From NCBI GenBank assembly GCA_947589415.1, contig CANQBP010000007.1:19814-83813 (forward strand): DNA of 64,000 nucleotides. Direction: 5' to 3'. The notes under the pieces are model-generated. The model was not told where the DNA came from. It saw nothing but the letters and a program-made list of their open reading frames with translations, and made no database searches. Shown in pieces: positions 36,037 to 43,913 of this stretch. The translations under genes and the position numbers were made by a program. The first letter of the stretch is position 1; every line of letters begins with the position of its first letter. The stretch is from an uncultured Clostridia bacterium (GTDB taxonomy: Bacteria > Bacillota > Clostridia > Oscillospirales > Acutalibacteraceae).

Positions 36037-36140
36037 AACATTACCTCCGTATTTTTTATATAAAGCTATAAGTAATTGAAGTGTTTTTTATAAAATATTT
36101 ATAATTATTGGAAAAATATAAATAAATTGTAATTTTCTTA

Positions 36141-36169
36141 TTGACAAATCATTAAATAACTTATAAGAT
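36141..36169 (+). promoter_or_regulatory. Promoter of acpP
   Basis: TTGACA (36141-36146), 17-base spacer, TAAGAT (36164-36169), about 130 bases upstream of the acpP ATG. No fatty-acid-regulator palindrome was obvious in the leader. Confidence 0.75.
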
Positions 36170-36308
36170 TTAAGTGTAAGAAGTTGTGTTCGGCGGTGCT
36201 GGTTCCGCATAACATATTGTAACATAAACGATATGTTTTTGTCCACAGCGGAAAGCGTCGGACGCACATTTTTTATTGATTATTTTATATTTTTAGGAGG
36301 ATTTATTT

Positions 36309-36548
36309 ATGGTACTGGAAAAGGTTAAGTCAATTCTTAGTGAACAGTTTGACGTTGAGGAGGATTCAATTACTCTCGAAACATCAATTATTGATGATCT
36401 CTCTGCTGATTCTCTTGATGTTGTTGATCTTCTCACAACAATAGAGAGTGAGTTTGGTGTTGAGGTTCCCGATGATGAGGTGGGCAACGTAAAGACCGTT
36501 GAGGATCTTGTAAATTATATTGAGGCACATCAGGATTCTGCCGACTGA
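36309..36548 (+). CDS. acpP: Acyl carrier protein
   Basis: A 79-residue acidic four-helix protein with the phosphopantetheine attachment serine in DDLSADSLDVVDLL (about residue 35), followed by IESEFGVEVPDDE. It carries acyl intermediates as thioesters for fatty-acid synthesis. AGGAGG precedes the ATG. It is monocistronic here, flanked by its own promoter and a terminator, not inside a fab cluster. Confidence 0.95.
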   Translation: MVLEKVKSILSEQFDVEEDSITLETSIIDDLSADSLDVVDLLTTIESEFGVEVPDDEVGNVKTVEDLVNYIEAHQDSAD

Positions 36549-36569
36549 TTTTTATTAAACTGAAATATT

Positions 36570-36615
36570 CAGCCCGACCGTCAGGTTTTACTCTTACGGT
36601 CGGGCTGATATTTAT
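36570..36615. terminator. Terminator between acpP and aroF
   Basis: CAGCCCGACCGT (36570-36581) pairs with ACGGTCGGGCTG (36596-36607); the adjoining bases extend the stem to ATATTCAG/CTGATAT. It lies between convergent genes and may serve both. Confidence 0.85.
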
Positions 36616-36699
36616 ATACTGTTGTGATTTAACGACACCAACGTTAAGCACGGCATCTATTTGCGTCAGGTTTTATATAAACGGCTGCGTTATTTCGGA

Positions 36700-37722
36700 T
36701 CAGCTGTTCATAATTTCATCGTATGCTTTTTTGAGGGCAAATACCTTACGTGCCACCTCATCAAATTTATCGGGCGTAAGGGACTGCGCTCCGTCAGATA
36801 AGGCGTGTTTGGGGTCGTTATGCACCTCTATCATAAGACCGTCTGCGCCCGCTGCAACGGCGGCAAGGGACATCTGCTCGACGAGTGCGGCTTTTCCCGT
36901 TGCATGACTGGGGTCTACGATGATCGGGAGGTGGCATAGTTTTTTCACGACAGGTACGGCGGAAAGGTCAAGTGTGTTTCGAGTTGCGGTTTCGTATGTC
37001 CTTATACCTCTTTCGCAAAGTATAACCTTGTCGTTGCCGCCTGCCATGATATACTCGGCACTCATTATCCATTCCTCAATAGTATTAGCAAGACCACGTT
37101 TGAGAAGAATGGGTTTGTTTATTTTGCCGAGTTGTTTAAGCAGCTCGAAGTTCTGCATATTTCTTGCGCCGACTTGAATTATGTCAACACCCTCGAACAT
37201 ATCAATATGTGATGCACTCATTATTTCGGTTACTATGGGCAGACCCGTTGCCTTTCTTGCACCTTTCAAAAGATCAAGACCTTCCGATCTCAGACCTTGG
37301 AACGAATACGGGGAAGTGCGGGGTTTAAATGCGCCTCCTCTCAGGAATGATGCACCGGCGTCTTTGACTCTTTGAGCAACGTAATTTATTTGTTCCTCCG
37401 ATTCAACAGAGCAAGGGCCTGCCATAATGCAAAGACTGCCGTCTCCGATTTTCTGTCCGGTAGGAAGTTCGATAACGGTATTATCGGGGTGAAATTTACG
37501 ATTGGCTTTTTTATAGGGTTCTTGTACACGTTTCACATTCTCGACTATTTCCTGTGCGCTTATCCAATCCTCATCAATCGGTGTGGTATCTCCTATAAGT
37601 CCGAGTACTGTGGACTCCACGCCTACCCACGTATTCACCGACACGTTATATTTTTCTTCCAGTGATGCTTTGAAGAGTATAAGCTGTTCTTTCGATGTAT
37701 TCGGTTTAAGTACGATAATCAT
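36700..37722 (-). CDS. aroF: 3-deoxy-7-phosphoheptulonate (DAHP) synthase, type I-beta with N-terminal regulatory domain
   Basis: A 340-residue enzyme that condenses phosphoenolpyruvate and erythrose 4-phosphate, the first step of aromatic synthesis. Residues about 1-70 form the ferredoxin-like (FL) domain used for feedback control (MIIVLKPNTSKEQL). The catalytic barrel follows with MAGPCSVES, RGGAFKPRTSPYSFQGL, LLKRGLANTIEEW, and PIIVDPSHATGK, carrying the PEP and metal ligands. An AGGAGGG site precedes the ATG. Upstream are a promoter, a leader peptide gene rich in Phe and a terminator hairpin, indicating transcription attenuation. Confidence 0.96.
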   Translation of the reverse strand: MIIVLKPNTSKEQLILFKASLEEKYNVSVNTWVGVESTVLGLIGDTTPIDEDWISAQEIVENVKRVQEPYKKANRKFHPDNTVIELPTGQKIGDGSLCIMAGPCSVESEEQINYVAQRVKDAGASFLRGGAFKPRTSPYSFQGLRSEGLDLLKGARKATGLPIVTEIMSASHIDMFEGVDIIQVGARNMQNFELLKQLGKINKPILLKRGLANTIEEWIMSAEYIMAGGNDKVILCERGIRTYETATRNTLDLSAVPVVKKLCHLPIIVDPSHATGKAALVEQMSLAAVAAGADGLMIEVHNDPKHALSDGAQSLTPDKFDEVARKVFALKKAYDEIMNS

Positions 37723-37740
37723 GGTTTTCCCTCCTGTAAA

Positions 37741-37771
37741 TTAAAAGACGGGATCCGCACGGACTCCGTCT
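37741..37771 (-). terminator. Attenuator hairpin in the aroF leader
   Basis: On the minus strand AGACGG (37771-37766) pairs with CCGTCT (37751-37746), with additional inner pairing, followed by TTTTAATTT just upstream of the aroF ribosome site. GTGCGG inside this hairpin (plus-strand 37755-37760) can instead pair with CCGCAC in the leader gene (plus-strand 37837-37842), a candidate antiterminator. Confidence 0.65.
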
Positions 37772-37791
37772 ATCGGCTGTAAATACGATCG

Positions 37792-37908
37792 TTATATACG
37801 AATCGCACCGTTCAGGTTACACACAAGACCGCCGTCGTGCGGAAGAGCCTGCACAAACGGGCGGGAAAATACTTGACAAACCGCAAAATGCGGAAATTTA
37901 GTATTCAT
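37792..37908 (-). CDS. Leader peptide for aroF attenuation (38 residues)
   Basis: A short gene directly downstream of the aroF promoter: ATG 37908 with AGG about seven bases upstream, TAA at 37794-37792. The peptide begins MNTKFPHFAVCQVFSRPFVQ, with Phe at positions 5, 8, 14 and 18, all encoded by TTT. It has no Trp or Tyr and ends in a Gly/Asn/Ile-rich part. Ribosome stalling at Phe codons when charged tRNA-Phe is low would be expected to change folding of the downstream RNA and allow read-through into aroF. The role is inferred from the arrangement of promoter, peptide, hairpin and aroF. Confidence 0.65.
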   Translation of the reverse strand: MNTKFPHFAVCQVFSRPFVQALPHDGGLVCNLNGAIRI

Positions 37909-37935
37909 GTGTTTACCTGACAATATCCGATAATA

Positions 37936-37964
37936 ATGATAACACCATTGCTTTAAATTGTCAA
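37936..37964 (-). promoter_or_regulatory. Promoter of the aroF leader and aroF
   Basis: Minus strand TTGACA (37964-37959), 17-base spacer, TATCAT (37941-37936). It starts transcription about 20 bases before the leader peptide ATG. Confidence 0.85.
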
Positions 37965-38184
37965 GGCTTTAAATCATAAAAGTGCGCAAAATAAAATGAC
38001 CCGAAAAATCAAAAATTACAGTTATATTTCCAAAACCGAAATTAACTTTATTTATGACGTTTGAACGGTTTTTAAAATTTATATGCTCATAAAACACAAT
38101 ATAATAAATTGCCGTTCCCACTTTAATATGTCGGAAAATTATGCTATAATGAATACAAACTAAAAGTCCGACGGAGTGATAGAT

Positions 38185-38898
38185 TTGCTTAATGTATTTC
38201 ATTTGACAAAAAAATATCATAGGTTTGTAGCGAACGATAATCTTACATTTACTGTGAATGACGGAGAAACGGCAGTATTGGCAGGGCCTAACGGTGCGGG
38301 AAAATCGACTGCAATAAAATGTATTGCGGGTCTTTTGCGCTTTGAGGGAGAAATTGAATTGTGCGGTTATAAGAATAAAAGTACGGAGGCAAAGAGAATA
38401 CTCGGATATGTTCCCGAAATACCTGCTCCGTTTGAACTTCTTACCGTGTGGGAGCATATGGAATTTATCGCACGTGCATATAATCTTGAAAACTGGGAAG
38501 ACAGAGCGGAGGAACTTATGTACAGGCTGGAGCTTAAAGATAAAAGGGATAAGCTCGGAAAAGAGTTGTCTAAGGGTATGCAGCAGAAGATAAGTATATG
38601 CTGTGCGATGCTTATTGAACCGAAGATACTTCTCTTTGATGAGCCTCTTGTGGGGCTTGATCCCCATGCAATAAAGGAACTCAAGCTGATGCTTTCGGAA
38701 ATGAAAGAAAAGGGTACAACGATCGTAATCTCGACACATATGCTTGAAAGTGTCGAGGGCGTATGGGACAGAGTGTTTATAATGATGAACGGAAGAATTG
38801 AGGCGGAGCGAACACGCACGCAGGTCGAGAAAAGCGGGGAAAATCTTGAGGAGCTGTTTTTCAGCATTACAGAAAAGCCGGCGGTAAAGTCTGAATGA
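38185..38898 (+). CDS. ABC transporter ATPase without an adjacent permease
   Basis: About 237 residues. GGAG (38173-38176) is spaced eight bases from TTG 38185, making that the likely start; GTG 38176 overlaps the ribosome site. Walker A is AGPNGAGKST, the signature ELSKGMQQKISIC, Walker B ILLFDEPLVGLDP and the switch His in ISTHMLESVEG, typical of ABC-2-type export ATPases. No permease follows. The next gene (NusG_II) starts at an ATGA overlap, so this ATPase belongs to the flavin/electron-transfer-like cluster. Its membrane partner may be the Gx-transporter protein two genes on, or a protein encoded elsewhere. Confidence 0.85.
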   Translation: MLNVFHLTKKYHRFVANDNLTFTVNDGETAVLAGPNGAGKSTAIKCIAGLLRFEGEIELCGYKNKSTEAKRILGYVPEIPAPFELLTVWEHMEFIARAYNLENWEDRAEELMYRLELKDKRDKLGKELSKGMQQKISICCAMLIEPKILLFDEPLVGLDPHAIKELKLMLSEMKEKGTTIVISTHMLESVEGVWDRVFIMMNGRIEAERTRTQVEKSGENLEELFFSITEKPAVKSE

Positions 38899-39287
38899 AA
38901 AAGGGTATACTAAAAAGGGTAAAATATGATATATTTCTTGTCGGCATACTGATTACGGTCGGGGCTGCCGTATTGTTGACTGCTGTCTTTAACGGACAGG
39001 GCGGGGAATATGTTTGTATAAAAACGGACGGAGAGGTAAGTGCGGTATATCCGCTTACGGAAAACAGGAGAGTTGTCATTAACGGGGCAAACGGTACGAA
39101 TTTACTTGTTATAGAAAACTGTCAGGCATACATTAGTGAAGCCGACTGCCCCGATAAGTTGTGCGTAAGGCAGGGGAAAATCAGCATGAAAGGTCAGTCC
39201 GTTATATGTCTGCCGCATAGGATAGTTGTAGAAATAACGGGGCAGGAGCAGAAGGATAATTCCGATATTGATGTGATTGTAAAGTAG
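38895..39287 (+). CDS. NusG domain II-containing membrane-anchored protein (EetA-like)
   Basis: 130 residues: a basic N-terminus, one TM (IFLVGILITVGAAVLLTAVF) and an extracytoplasmic NusG_II domain with CPDKLCVRQGKISMKGQSVI and CLPHRIVVEI. This domain occurs in EetA of the Listeria extracellular electron transfer locus and near Rnf/ApbE genes in many anaerobes. It overlaps the preceding ATPase gene by four bases and is followed after four bases by the Gx-transporter gene. A function in extracytosolic flavin/redox chemistry is inferred from those associations. Confidence 0.88.
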   Translation: MKKGILKRVKYDIFLVGILITVGAAVLLTAVFNGQGGEYVCIKTDGEVSAVYPLTENRRVVINGANGTNLLVIENCQAYISEADCPDKLCVRQGKISMKGQSVICLPHRIVVEITGQEQKDNSDIDVIVK

Positions 39288-39291
39288 GGTT

Positions 39292-39807
39292 ATGAATAAA
39301 AAGAGTAGAGTTAATGTAAAAAAAATATCCGTGTACGGAATGATAACGGCTGCCGCAATTGTGTTAAGCTGGCTTGAGGCACAAATTCCCCCGTTTTTTC
39401 CTATCCCCGGAATGAAGATCGGGCTTACTAACATTATCGTTGTTATTGCGCTGTATAAAATGGGAAGCGGCAGCGCTATGGCTGTAAACGTTCTTAGGAT
39501 ATTGCTTGTGTCGTTCCTGTTCGGAGGCCCTTCGGCACTGATTTACAGTTTGTCGGGGGGGATGTTGTCGCTGCTTGTGATGATATTACTTAAAAAGACG
39601 GGTAAATTTAAAATGATAAGCGTAAGCATAGCAGGCGGGATTTTCCATAATGTGGGGCAGATACTTATTGCAATGCTGATGACCGATACAACAAGTATTT
39701 TGTGGTATCTTGCCGTATTGTGGTTTGCCGGTGCGGTTTCCGGCACACTTATAGGGATATTGGGCAATACGCTTTTAAAACATCTGCCGGACAGTATTTT
39801 TAAATAG
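39292..39807 (+). CDS. Gx-transporter family membrane protein (EetB-like; 'heptaprenyl diphosphate synthase component I')
   Basis: 171 residues with about five membrane segments. ISVYGMITAAAIVLSWLEAQ and FPIPGMKIGLTNIIVVIALY are the family's N-terminal signature, and VLRILLVSFLFGGPSALIYS also matches. Members resemble the membrane-embedded S components of ECF transporters and are often misannotated as heptaprenyl diphosphate synthase component I. In Listeria the homologue EetB sits beside EetA and FmnB. The arrangement here (ATPase, NusG_II, Gx, ApbE) suggests a unit that handles a flavin or quinone-related substrate at the membrane. Confidence 0.88.
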   Translation: MNKKSRVNVKKISVYGMITAAAIVLSWLEAQIPPFFPIPGMKIGLTNIIVVIALYKMGSGSAMAVNVLRILLVSFLFGGPSALIYSLSGGMLSLLVMILLKKTGKFKMISVSIAGGIFHNVGQILIAMLMTDTTSILWYLAVLWFAGAVSGTLIGILGNTLLKHLPDSIFK

Positions 39808-39815
39808 GAGTAATT

Positions 39816-40877
39816 ATGAAAAAGATTTTCGGTTTATTTTTAGTTTTTAATTTAGTATTTGTTTTATGTGCTTGCGAAAGCGAAACTAATGCGGAGAAAG
39901 ACGGTATGATCTCCGCAACAAGGGAAATTTTCGCCATGGATACATATATGACCGTGACGGCATACGGAGAAAATGCCGACAAGGCGGTTGAAGCTGCGGA
40001 AAAGGAAATATACAGACTTGACAGTCTGTTGTCAACGGGAAATACCGACAGCGAGGTGTATAAAATAAACAGTACGGGTGAGGGCAGCCTTTCCGAGGAT
40101 ACCGAAAAACTTATAGAAAAATCGGAATGGATATATGAAAATACAGACGGTGCGTATGATATAACCGTATATCCGCTTATGGATTTGTGGGGGTTTACGG
40201 GTGACAAGCAGGCTGTGCCTGATGATGAGGACATAAAAAGAGTCGCAGATGTATGCGGGTTTGATAAGCTGACATACGCAGACGGTTTTATTAAGCTCGG
40301 AGAAAATATGGGTATAGATTTCGGAGGTATTGCAAAGGGTTATACGAGCGACAGCATAATGCGTATCTTTGAGGAGTACAACATCACATCGGGTATTGTA
40401 TCACTTGGGGGAAATGTTCAATGTTGCGGAAATAAAACGGACGGCAGTATGTGGAAGTGCGGGATAACCGATCCGGACAATCATAACGACACGGGAAGTC
40501 TTATGGGGGTTATAAGTGTGAGTGACAAGGCTGTAATAACATCGGGCGGGTATGAGAGATTTTTTACCGATGAAAAAAGCGGAAAGACATATCATCACAT
40601 AATGGATCCGAAAAGCGGATATCCCGCCGAAAGCGGTCTGAAGTCCGTTACGATAGTAAGCCGTGACGGAACGCTTGCGGACGGACTTTCGACTGCGTGT
40701 TTTGTTATGGGAAAAGAACGTGCATTGGATTTTTGGAGAAAGAATAGTGATAAGTTTGATATGGTGCTTATGGACGATAACAGAAAAATTTTTGTGACAG
40801 AGGGGATAGCGAAAGATTTTACCTCGGAATATGATTTTGAAATTGTGAAAAAACGGCAAAATTGTGATAATTCGTAA
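39816..40877 (+). CDS. apbE: FAD:protein FMN transferase (ApbE/FmnB lipoprotein)
   Basis: 353 residues with a lipoprotein signal (FGLFLVFNLVFVLCAC; lipid Cys about 20). The ApbE domain shows MDTYMTV near the start, the FAD-binding GIDFGGIAKGYTSD, SLGGNVQCCG, HHIMDPKSGYPA and the late DGLSTACFVMG with the metal-binding Asp. ApbE hydrolyses FAD and attaches FMN to Thr/Ser of extracytosolic proteins. No FMN-binding target (FMN_bind, RnfG/NqrC or PplA type) is in the window, so its substrate is encoded elsewhere. AGGAG precedes the ATG nine bases after the Gx gene. Confidence 0.94.
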   Translation: MKKIFGLFLVFNLVFVLCACESETNAEKDGMISATREIFAMDTYMTVTAYGENADKAVEAAEKEIYRLDSLLSTGNTDSEVYKINSTGEGSLSEDTEKLIEKSEWIYENTDGAYDITVYPLMDLWGFTGDKQAVPDDEDIKRVADVCGFDKLTYADGFIKLGENMGIDFGGIAKGYTSDSIMRIFEEYNITSGIVSLGGNVQCCGNKTDGSMWKCGITDPDNHNDTGSLMGVISVSDKAVITSGGYERFFTDEKSGKTYHHIMDPKSGYPAESGLKSVTIVSRDGTLADGLSTACFVMGKERALDFWRKNSDKFDMVLMDDNRKIFVTEGIAKDFTSEYDFEIVKKRQNCDNS

Positions 40878-40920
40878 TCTTAAATGACGAGTTGTATAAT
40901 TTGCGTGGTTGTTGTTTATT

Positions 40921-41162
40921 GTCAAAGAAAGCGGTTTGTCGGCATATGAAAGCATTATGAACGCTCTTACATATGGTATCGTTAATTTCACTTAATTACA
41001 CCGTTTCGGTTCAAGCAGAAGTTTGTAATCTTTATAAATTACTTTACATTCAAGAAACCTTTTGCCGAGCCGTTAGGAAAATTCGTTTTTGTCAGCAAAA
41101 CCTGTATGTACGGGCATATTGACCGCAATCAATTTGACGATGAAAAAATCATGTGGTTCTAA
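40921..41162 (+). pseudogene. Possible decayed coding remnants in the apbE-rsmA intergenic region
   Basis: Two protein-like stretches in different frames lie between apbE and rsmA. One at 40921-40995 reads VKESGLSAYESIMNALTYGI and then stops. The other at 41043-41162 includes PLGKFVFVSKTCMYGHIDRN and DDEKIMWF before TAA. Neither has a ribosome site, and stops interrupt the space between. They may be remnants of one gene or chance; I do not recognise the family. Nothing else is seen in 40878-41297. Confidence 0.25.
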
Positions 41163-41297
41163 ATACTGATTTTCATAATTATGGTGTTTGTTGATTTTTT
41201 TGTAAATATTTTGGCGGGTACTTGATTAAAAAACATAAGTTTAATATAATAATTGTACGATGTAAGACTTGTTTAAAAATAGGAATAGGGAGATATT

Positions 41298-42152
41298 ATG
41301 AACAGGCTGACGGATATATCATATGTGAAAAGTGTTTTGTCAAAACACGGCTTTACTTTTTCAAAGGCATTGGGGCAGAATTTTCTTATAAATCCTAATG
41401 TATGCCCGAAAATGGCGGAGGAATGCGGATGCGGTGCGGATGTGGGTGTGATAGAGATAGGGCCGGGAGCGGGTGTGCTGACAAATGCACTTGCAGATGT
41501 TGCATATAAAGTTGTTGCAATAGAGCTTGATAAAAGACTGATATCGGTTCTTGAGGAAACGTTAAGTGAGCATAATAATGTTAAGATAATAAACGGCGAT
41601 GTTATGAAGTTGGATATCGGGAAAATTATAAGAGAGGAATTTGAAGGGGGAGAGGCAGTCGTATGCGCAAATCTTCCGTATTATATAACCTCACCGGTAA
41701 TAATGAAATTTCTTGAGGAAAGACTTCCGATAAATTCGCTTACGGTCATGGTGCAAAAGGAGGCTGCGGACAGAATATGTGCCGTTCCCGGCACGAGGGA
41801 ATCGGGTGCAATAAGTGCGGCGGTAAATTATTACAGTAAACCGGAGATTTTGTTCCGAGTATCGAAAGGCAGCTTTTTGCCTGCGCCGAAAGTTGACTCT
41901 GCCGTTATAAAACTGAATATACTGAAAGAGCCTTCCGTGGGTGTGGGGGACGAAAAAATGTTTTTCAAAATAGTTAAGGCTGCGTTTTCACAAAGAAGAA
42001 AAACACTTGCTAACTCGTTAAGTTCGGGATTATCAATTTCAAAGTCGGAGGTAACACAAATTCTTGAGCGTGTCGGTATAAATCAAACTGCAAGGGCGGA
42101 GGAAATGACAATGGAGAATTTTGCGGCAATTTCCGATGAATTTCTCAATTAA
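41298..42152 (+). CDS. rsmA: 16S rRNA (adenine1518-N6/adenine1519-N6)-dimethyltransferase
   Basis: A 284-residue KsgA/RsmA protein that dimethylates two adjacent adenines in the 3' hairpin of 16S rRNA during small-subunit maturation. N-terminal FSKALGQNFLINPNV, SAM-binding VIEIGPGAGVLTNAL, and the catalytic NLPYYITSPVIMKFLE motif are all present, with the C-terminal KAAFSQRRKTLANSL. GGGAG precedes the ATG; it is monocistronic with its own terminator. Confidence 0.96.
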   Translation: MNRLTDISYVKSVLSKHGFTFSKALGQNFLINPNVCPKMAEECGCGADVGVIEIGPGAGVLTNALADVAYKVVAIELDKRLISVLEETLSEHNNVKIINGDVMKLDIGKIIREEFEGGEAVVCANLPYYITSPVIMKFLEERLPINSLTVMVQKEAADRICAVPGTRESGAISAAVNYYSKPEILFRVSKGSFLPAPKVDSAVIKLNILKEPSVGVGDEKMFFKIVKAAFSQRRKTLANSLSSGLSISKSEVTQILERVGINQTARAEEMTMENFAAISDEFLN

Positions 42153-42174
42153 AACTATGATGTCAATATATTGA

Positions 42175-42215
42175 AACAGGGGATAAGTACATTGCTTTTC
42201 CCTGTTCTTTTTTTT
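42175..42215 (+). terminator. Terminator of rsmA
   Basis: AACAGGG (42175-42181) pairs with CCCTGTT (42200-42206), followed by an eight-T run (42208-42215). Confidence 0.85.
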
Positions 42216-42338
42216 ATAAAGTGAGATGAATTCGGGAACGGATAGCGTATATATTTTTTGAACGGGAAAATATTTTGGAATAAAATGTGTGATTTGTACT
42301 TTTTCTATAAAAATATTTCATTTTTTTTACATTTTGAG

Positions 42339-42367
42339 TTGATTTTTACATAAATATATGTTAAAAT
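42339..42367 (+). promoter_or_regulatory. Promoter of secreted protein 1
   Basis: TTGATT (42339-42344), 17-base spacer, TAAAAT (42362-42367). An almost identical copy lies 710 bases downstream before the second gene. Confidence 0.75.
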
Positions 42368-42411
42368 ACATTTACAGTAAATTTTCATGCTTTAGTCGGT
42401 GAAAGTGTTTA

Positions 42412-42483
42412 ATCTGAATTTATTAGAAATGGGGAGTTTTAGATGAAAAAAATCAAAAAGATCACGAAGAACGTCGCAAAAGT
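42412..42483 (+). repeat. 72-bp repeat, copy 1 (leader end and signal-peptide start)
   Basis: Identical to 43122-43193, covering the end of the leader, the GGGGAG ribosome site and the first 41 bases of coding sequence. Similarity, less perfect, extends upstream through the promoter to about 42300. Confidence 0.9.
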
Positions 42484-42916
42484 GTTTGGTATGTCAACAA
42501 TCGCTGCGGTTACCTTGTTTTCTGCGGCAGTAACGGTTCAGGCTTATTCTGTGACTATTTTAGGTAAGTATTCGGTATCCCTAAATACTGATCGCACATT
42601 TAACCCGGCAAGCCAGATGTATGGATATTTTGAAACGAAAAATAGTCAACATGGGCCAAGGGCAGGTACGCATTTCAATCCCGGTAGCCTTTCAGGGGGA
42701 GCATACACCGAACTCTATTATCGTACAACTACCTCCAGTGAAGTACTTGTACAACCAAAAGGTTATGTAAGCGGTGGACCTAACGAGTGGATTTGTTCCG
42801 AATGGGTAGAGGTTCCTGAAGATTATACAGCAGTATTAAGTCTTGCATTTATTGGCGAGAAGTTTAACAATAATGGTACTATTATAGCGAAAGAAGTAAC
42901 ATATGTAAATAGGTAA
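42443..42916 (+). CDS. Secreted protein 1 of a tandem pair (unrecognised family)
   Basis: 157 residues. A basic N-region (MKKIKKITKNVAKVFG) and hydrophobic core ending in VTVQA-Y indicate a Sec signal peptide of about 35 residues. The mature ~120-residue part is predicted mostly beta, with SQMYGYFETKNSQHG, RAGTHFNPGSLSGGAYTELYY and a final KEVTYVNR; it has one Cys. The pattern Ser-x-x-Tyr ... His followed by Trp-containing strands recalls lactococcin 972-type bacteriocins, but I cannot confirm homology. A paralogue follows, then two ABC cassettes, suggesting the four units form one export/immunity-like system. Confidence 0.7.
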   Translation: MKKIKKITKNVAKVFGMSTIAAVTLFSAAVTVQAYSVTILGKYSVSLNTDRTFNPASQMYGYFETKNSQHGPRAGTHFNPGSLSGGAYTELYYRTTTSSEVLVQPKGYVSGGPNEWICSEWVEVPEDYTAVLSLAFIGEKFNNNGTIIAKEVTYVNR

Positions 42917-43048
42917 ATTCCAATTATCTGTAAATGTTTGTAACTTAAACGTTTCATTAGTGTAGATTAGTTTGATGATTTAATAAAATGTGTGAAATTA
43001 TTGATTTGGATTTTTTTATAAAAATATTTCATTTTTTTACATTTTGGG

Positions 43049-43077
43049 TTGATTTTTACATAGATATATGTTAAAAT
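43049..43077 (+). promoter_or_regulatory. Promoter of secreted protein 2
   Basis: TTGATT (43049-43054), 17-base spacer, TAAAAT (43072-43077), duplicated from the promoter at 42339. Confidence 0.75.
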
Positions 43078-43121
43078 ATATTTACAGTAAAATTTTTCGC
43101 TTTGACTGGTGAAAGTGTTTT

Positions 43122-43193
43122 ATCTGAATTTATTAGAAATGGGGAGTTTTAGATGAAAAAAATCAAAAAGATCACGAAGAACGTCGCAAAAGT
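43122..43193 (+). repeat. 72-bp repeat, copy 2
   Basis: Identical to 42412-42483 at a 710-base offset; marks the tandem duplication of the secreted-protein gene together with its promoter. Confidence 0.9.
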
Positions 43194-43650
43194 ACTTGGT
43201 ACGACAGCAATCGCTACGGTTACTCTGTTTTCTGCGGCAGTAACGGTTCAGGCTTACGATACGGTTACCTTAGGTAAGAAGTGGAACGTAGCTCTTGATG
43301 TTGATCAAACATTACACGAGGCGAGTCAGATGTATGGATATTTTGAGACGCATAATGATCAACATAGGGCAAGGGCGGGTACGCATTTTAATCCAGGTAA
43401 CCTTTCGGGTGCGGCATACACCGAACTCTATTATAATACAAGTTCCTCCAATGAAGAAAAAATTGTATCGGCAAATGGTTATGTAACTGGTAGTCCTAAC
43501 AGTTGGATTCGTGCAAAATGGGTAGAGGCTCCTGTTGGTTATACAGCAGCATCGAGTATTGCATTTGTTGGCGATAAGATCAACGATTATGGTGTTTTGA
43601 TAGTCAAAGAAGTAACATATGTAAACAGGTCAACCGTAACGAGGAAGTAA
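43153..43650 (+). CDS. Secreted protein 2 of a tandem pair (unrecognised family)
   Basis: 165 residues with nearly the same signal peptide as its neighbour and a diverged mature part: SQMYGYFETHNDQHRARAG, AAYTELYYNTSSS and WIRAKWVEAPVGYTA, ending KEVTYVNRSTVTRK, eight residues longer than copy 1. It lacks the Cys of copy 1. The signal peptide and leader are conserved while the mature region diverges, which would fit two peptides recognised by one secretion or regulatory signal but acting on different targets. It is followed by 300 bases and the first ABC cassette. Confidence 0.7.
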   Translation: MKKIKKITKNVAKVLGTTAIATVTLFSAAVTVQAYDTVTLGKKWNVALDVDQTLHEASQMYGYFETHNDQHRARAGTHFNPGNLSGAAYTELYYNTSSSNEEKIVSANGYVTGSPNSWIRAKWVEAPVGYTAASSIAFVGDKINDYGVLIVKEVTYVNRSTVTRK

Positions 43651-43875
43651 GTTTATTTTAATTTATTTGTAGATTAAATGGTATATTTTATGACAAATAA
43701 AGAGAATGTATTTATAAATATTTCTTACTTACTCATTTAAAAAAACGGTTATAATTTGGTTTTGTTTCAAAATATAAAAGCGATCTTTGTCTGCATTTAC
43801 TTAAAATCATACATTTAAGGCAAAATACTTGTTTTCGTATAGATCAATTTTAGGATTTAATCTATCGGTGTTGGC

Positions 43876-43913
43876 GTCACCCCGCTGAGTCAACTGCATT
43901 CGGCGGGAGTGAC
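43876..43913 (+). promoter_or_regulatory. Stable hairpin upstream of ABC cassette 1
   Basis: GTCACCCCGC (43876-43885) pairs with GCGGGAGTGAC (43903-43913) with one bulge. There is no T-run, so it is a leader structure rather than a terminator; it ends about 37 bases before the cassette start. A TATAAT-like box near 43752 is the only promoter-like signal in 43651-43950. Confidence 0.45.

Noticed and set aside
37736..37964. Considered a T-box leader for aroF
   Set aside because: No T-box consensus; the promoter-peptide-hairpin order fits leader-peptide attenuation instead.
37969..38739. Long minus-strand open frame (256 codons) opposite the ABC ATPase at 38185
   Set aside because: It is antisense to a clear Walker-motif ATPase, has no ribosome site, and its composition (many Cys, Phe, His, Tyr) is that of a shadow frame.
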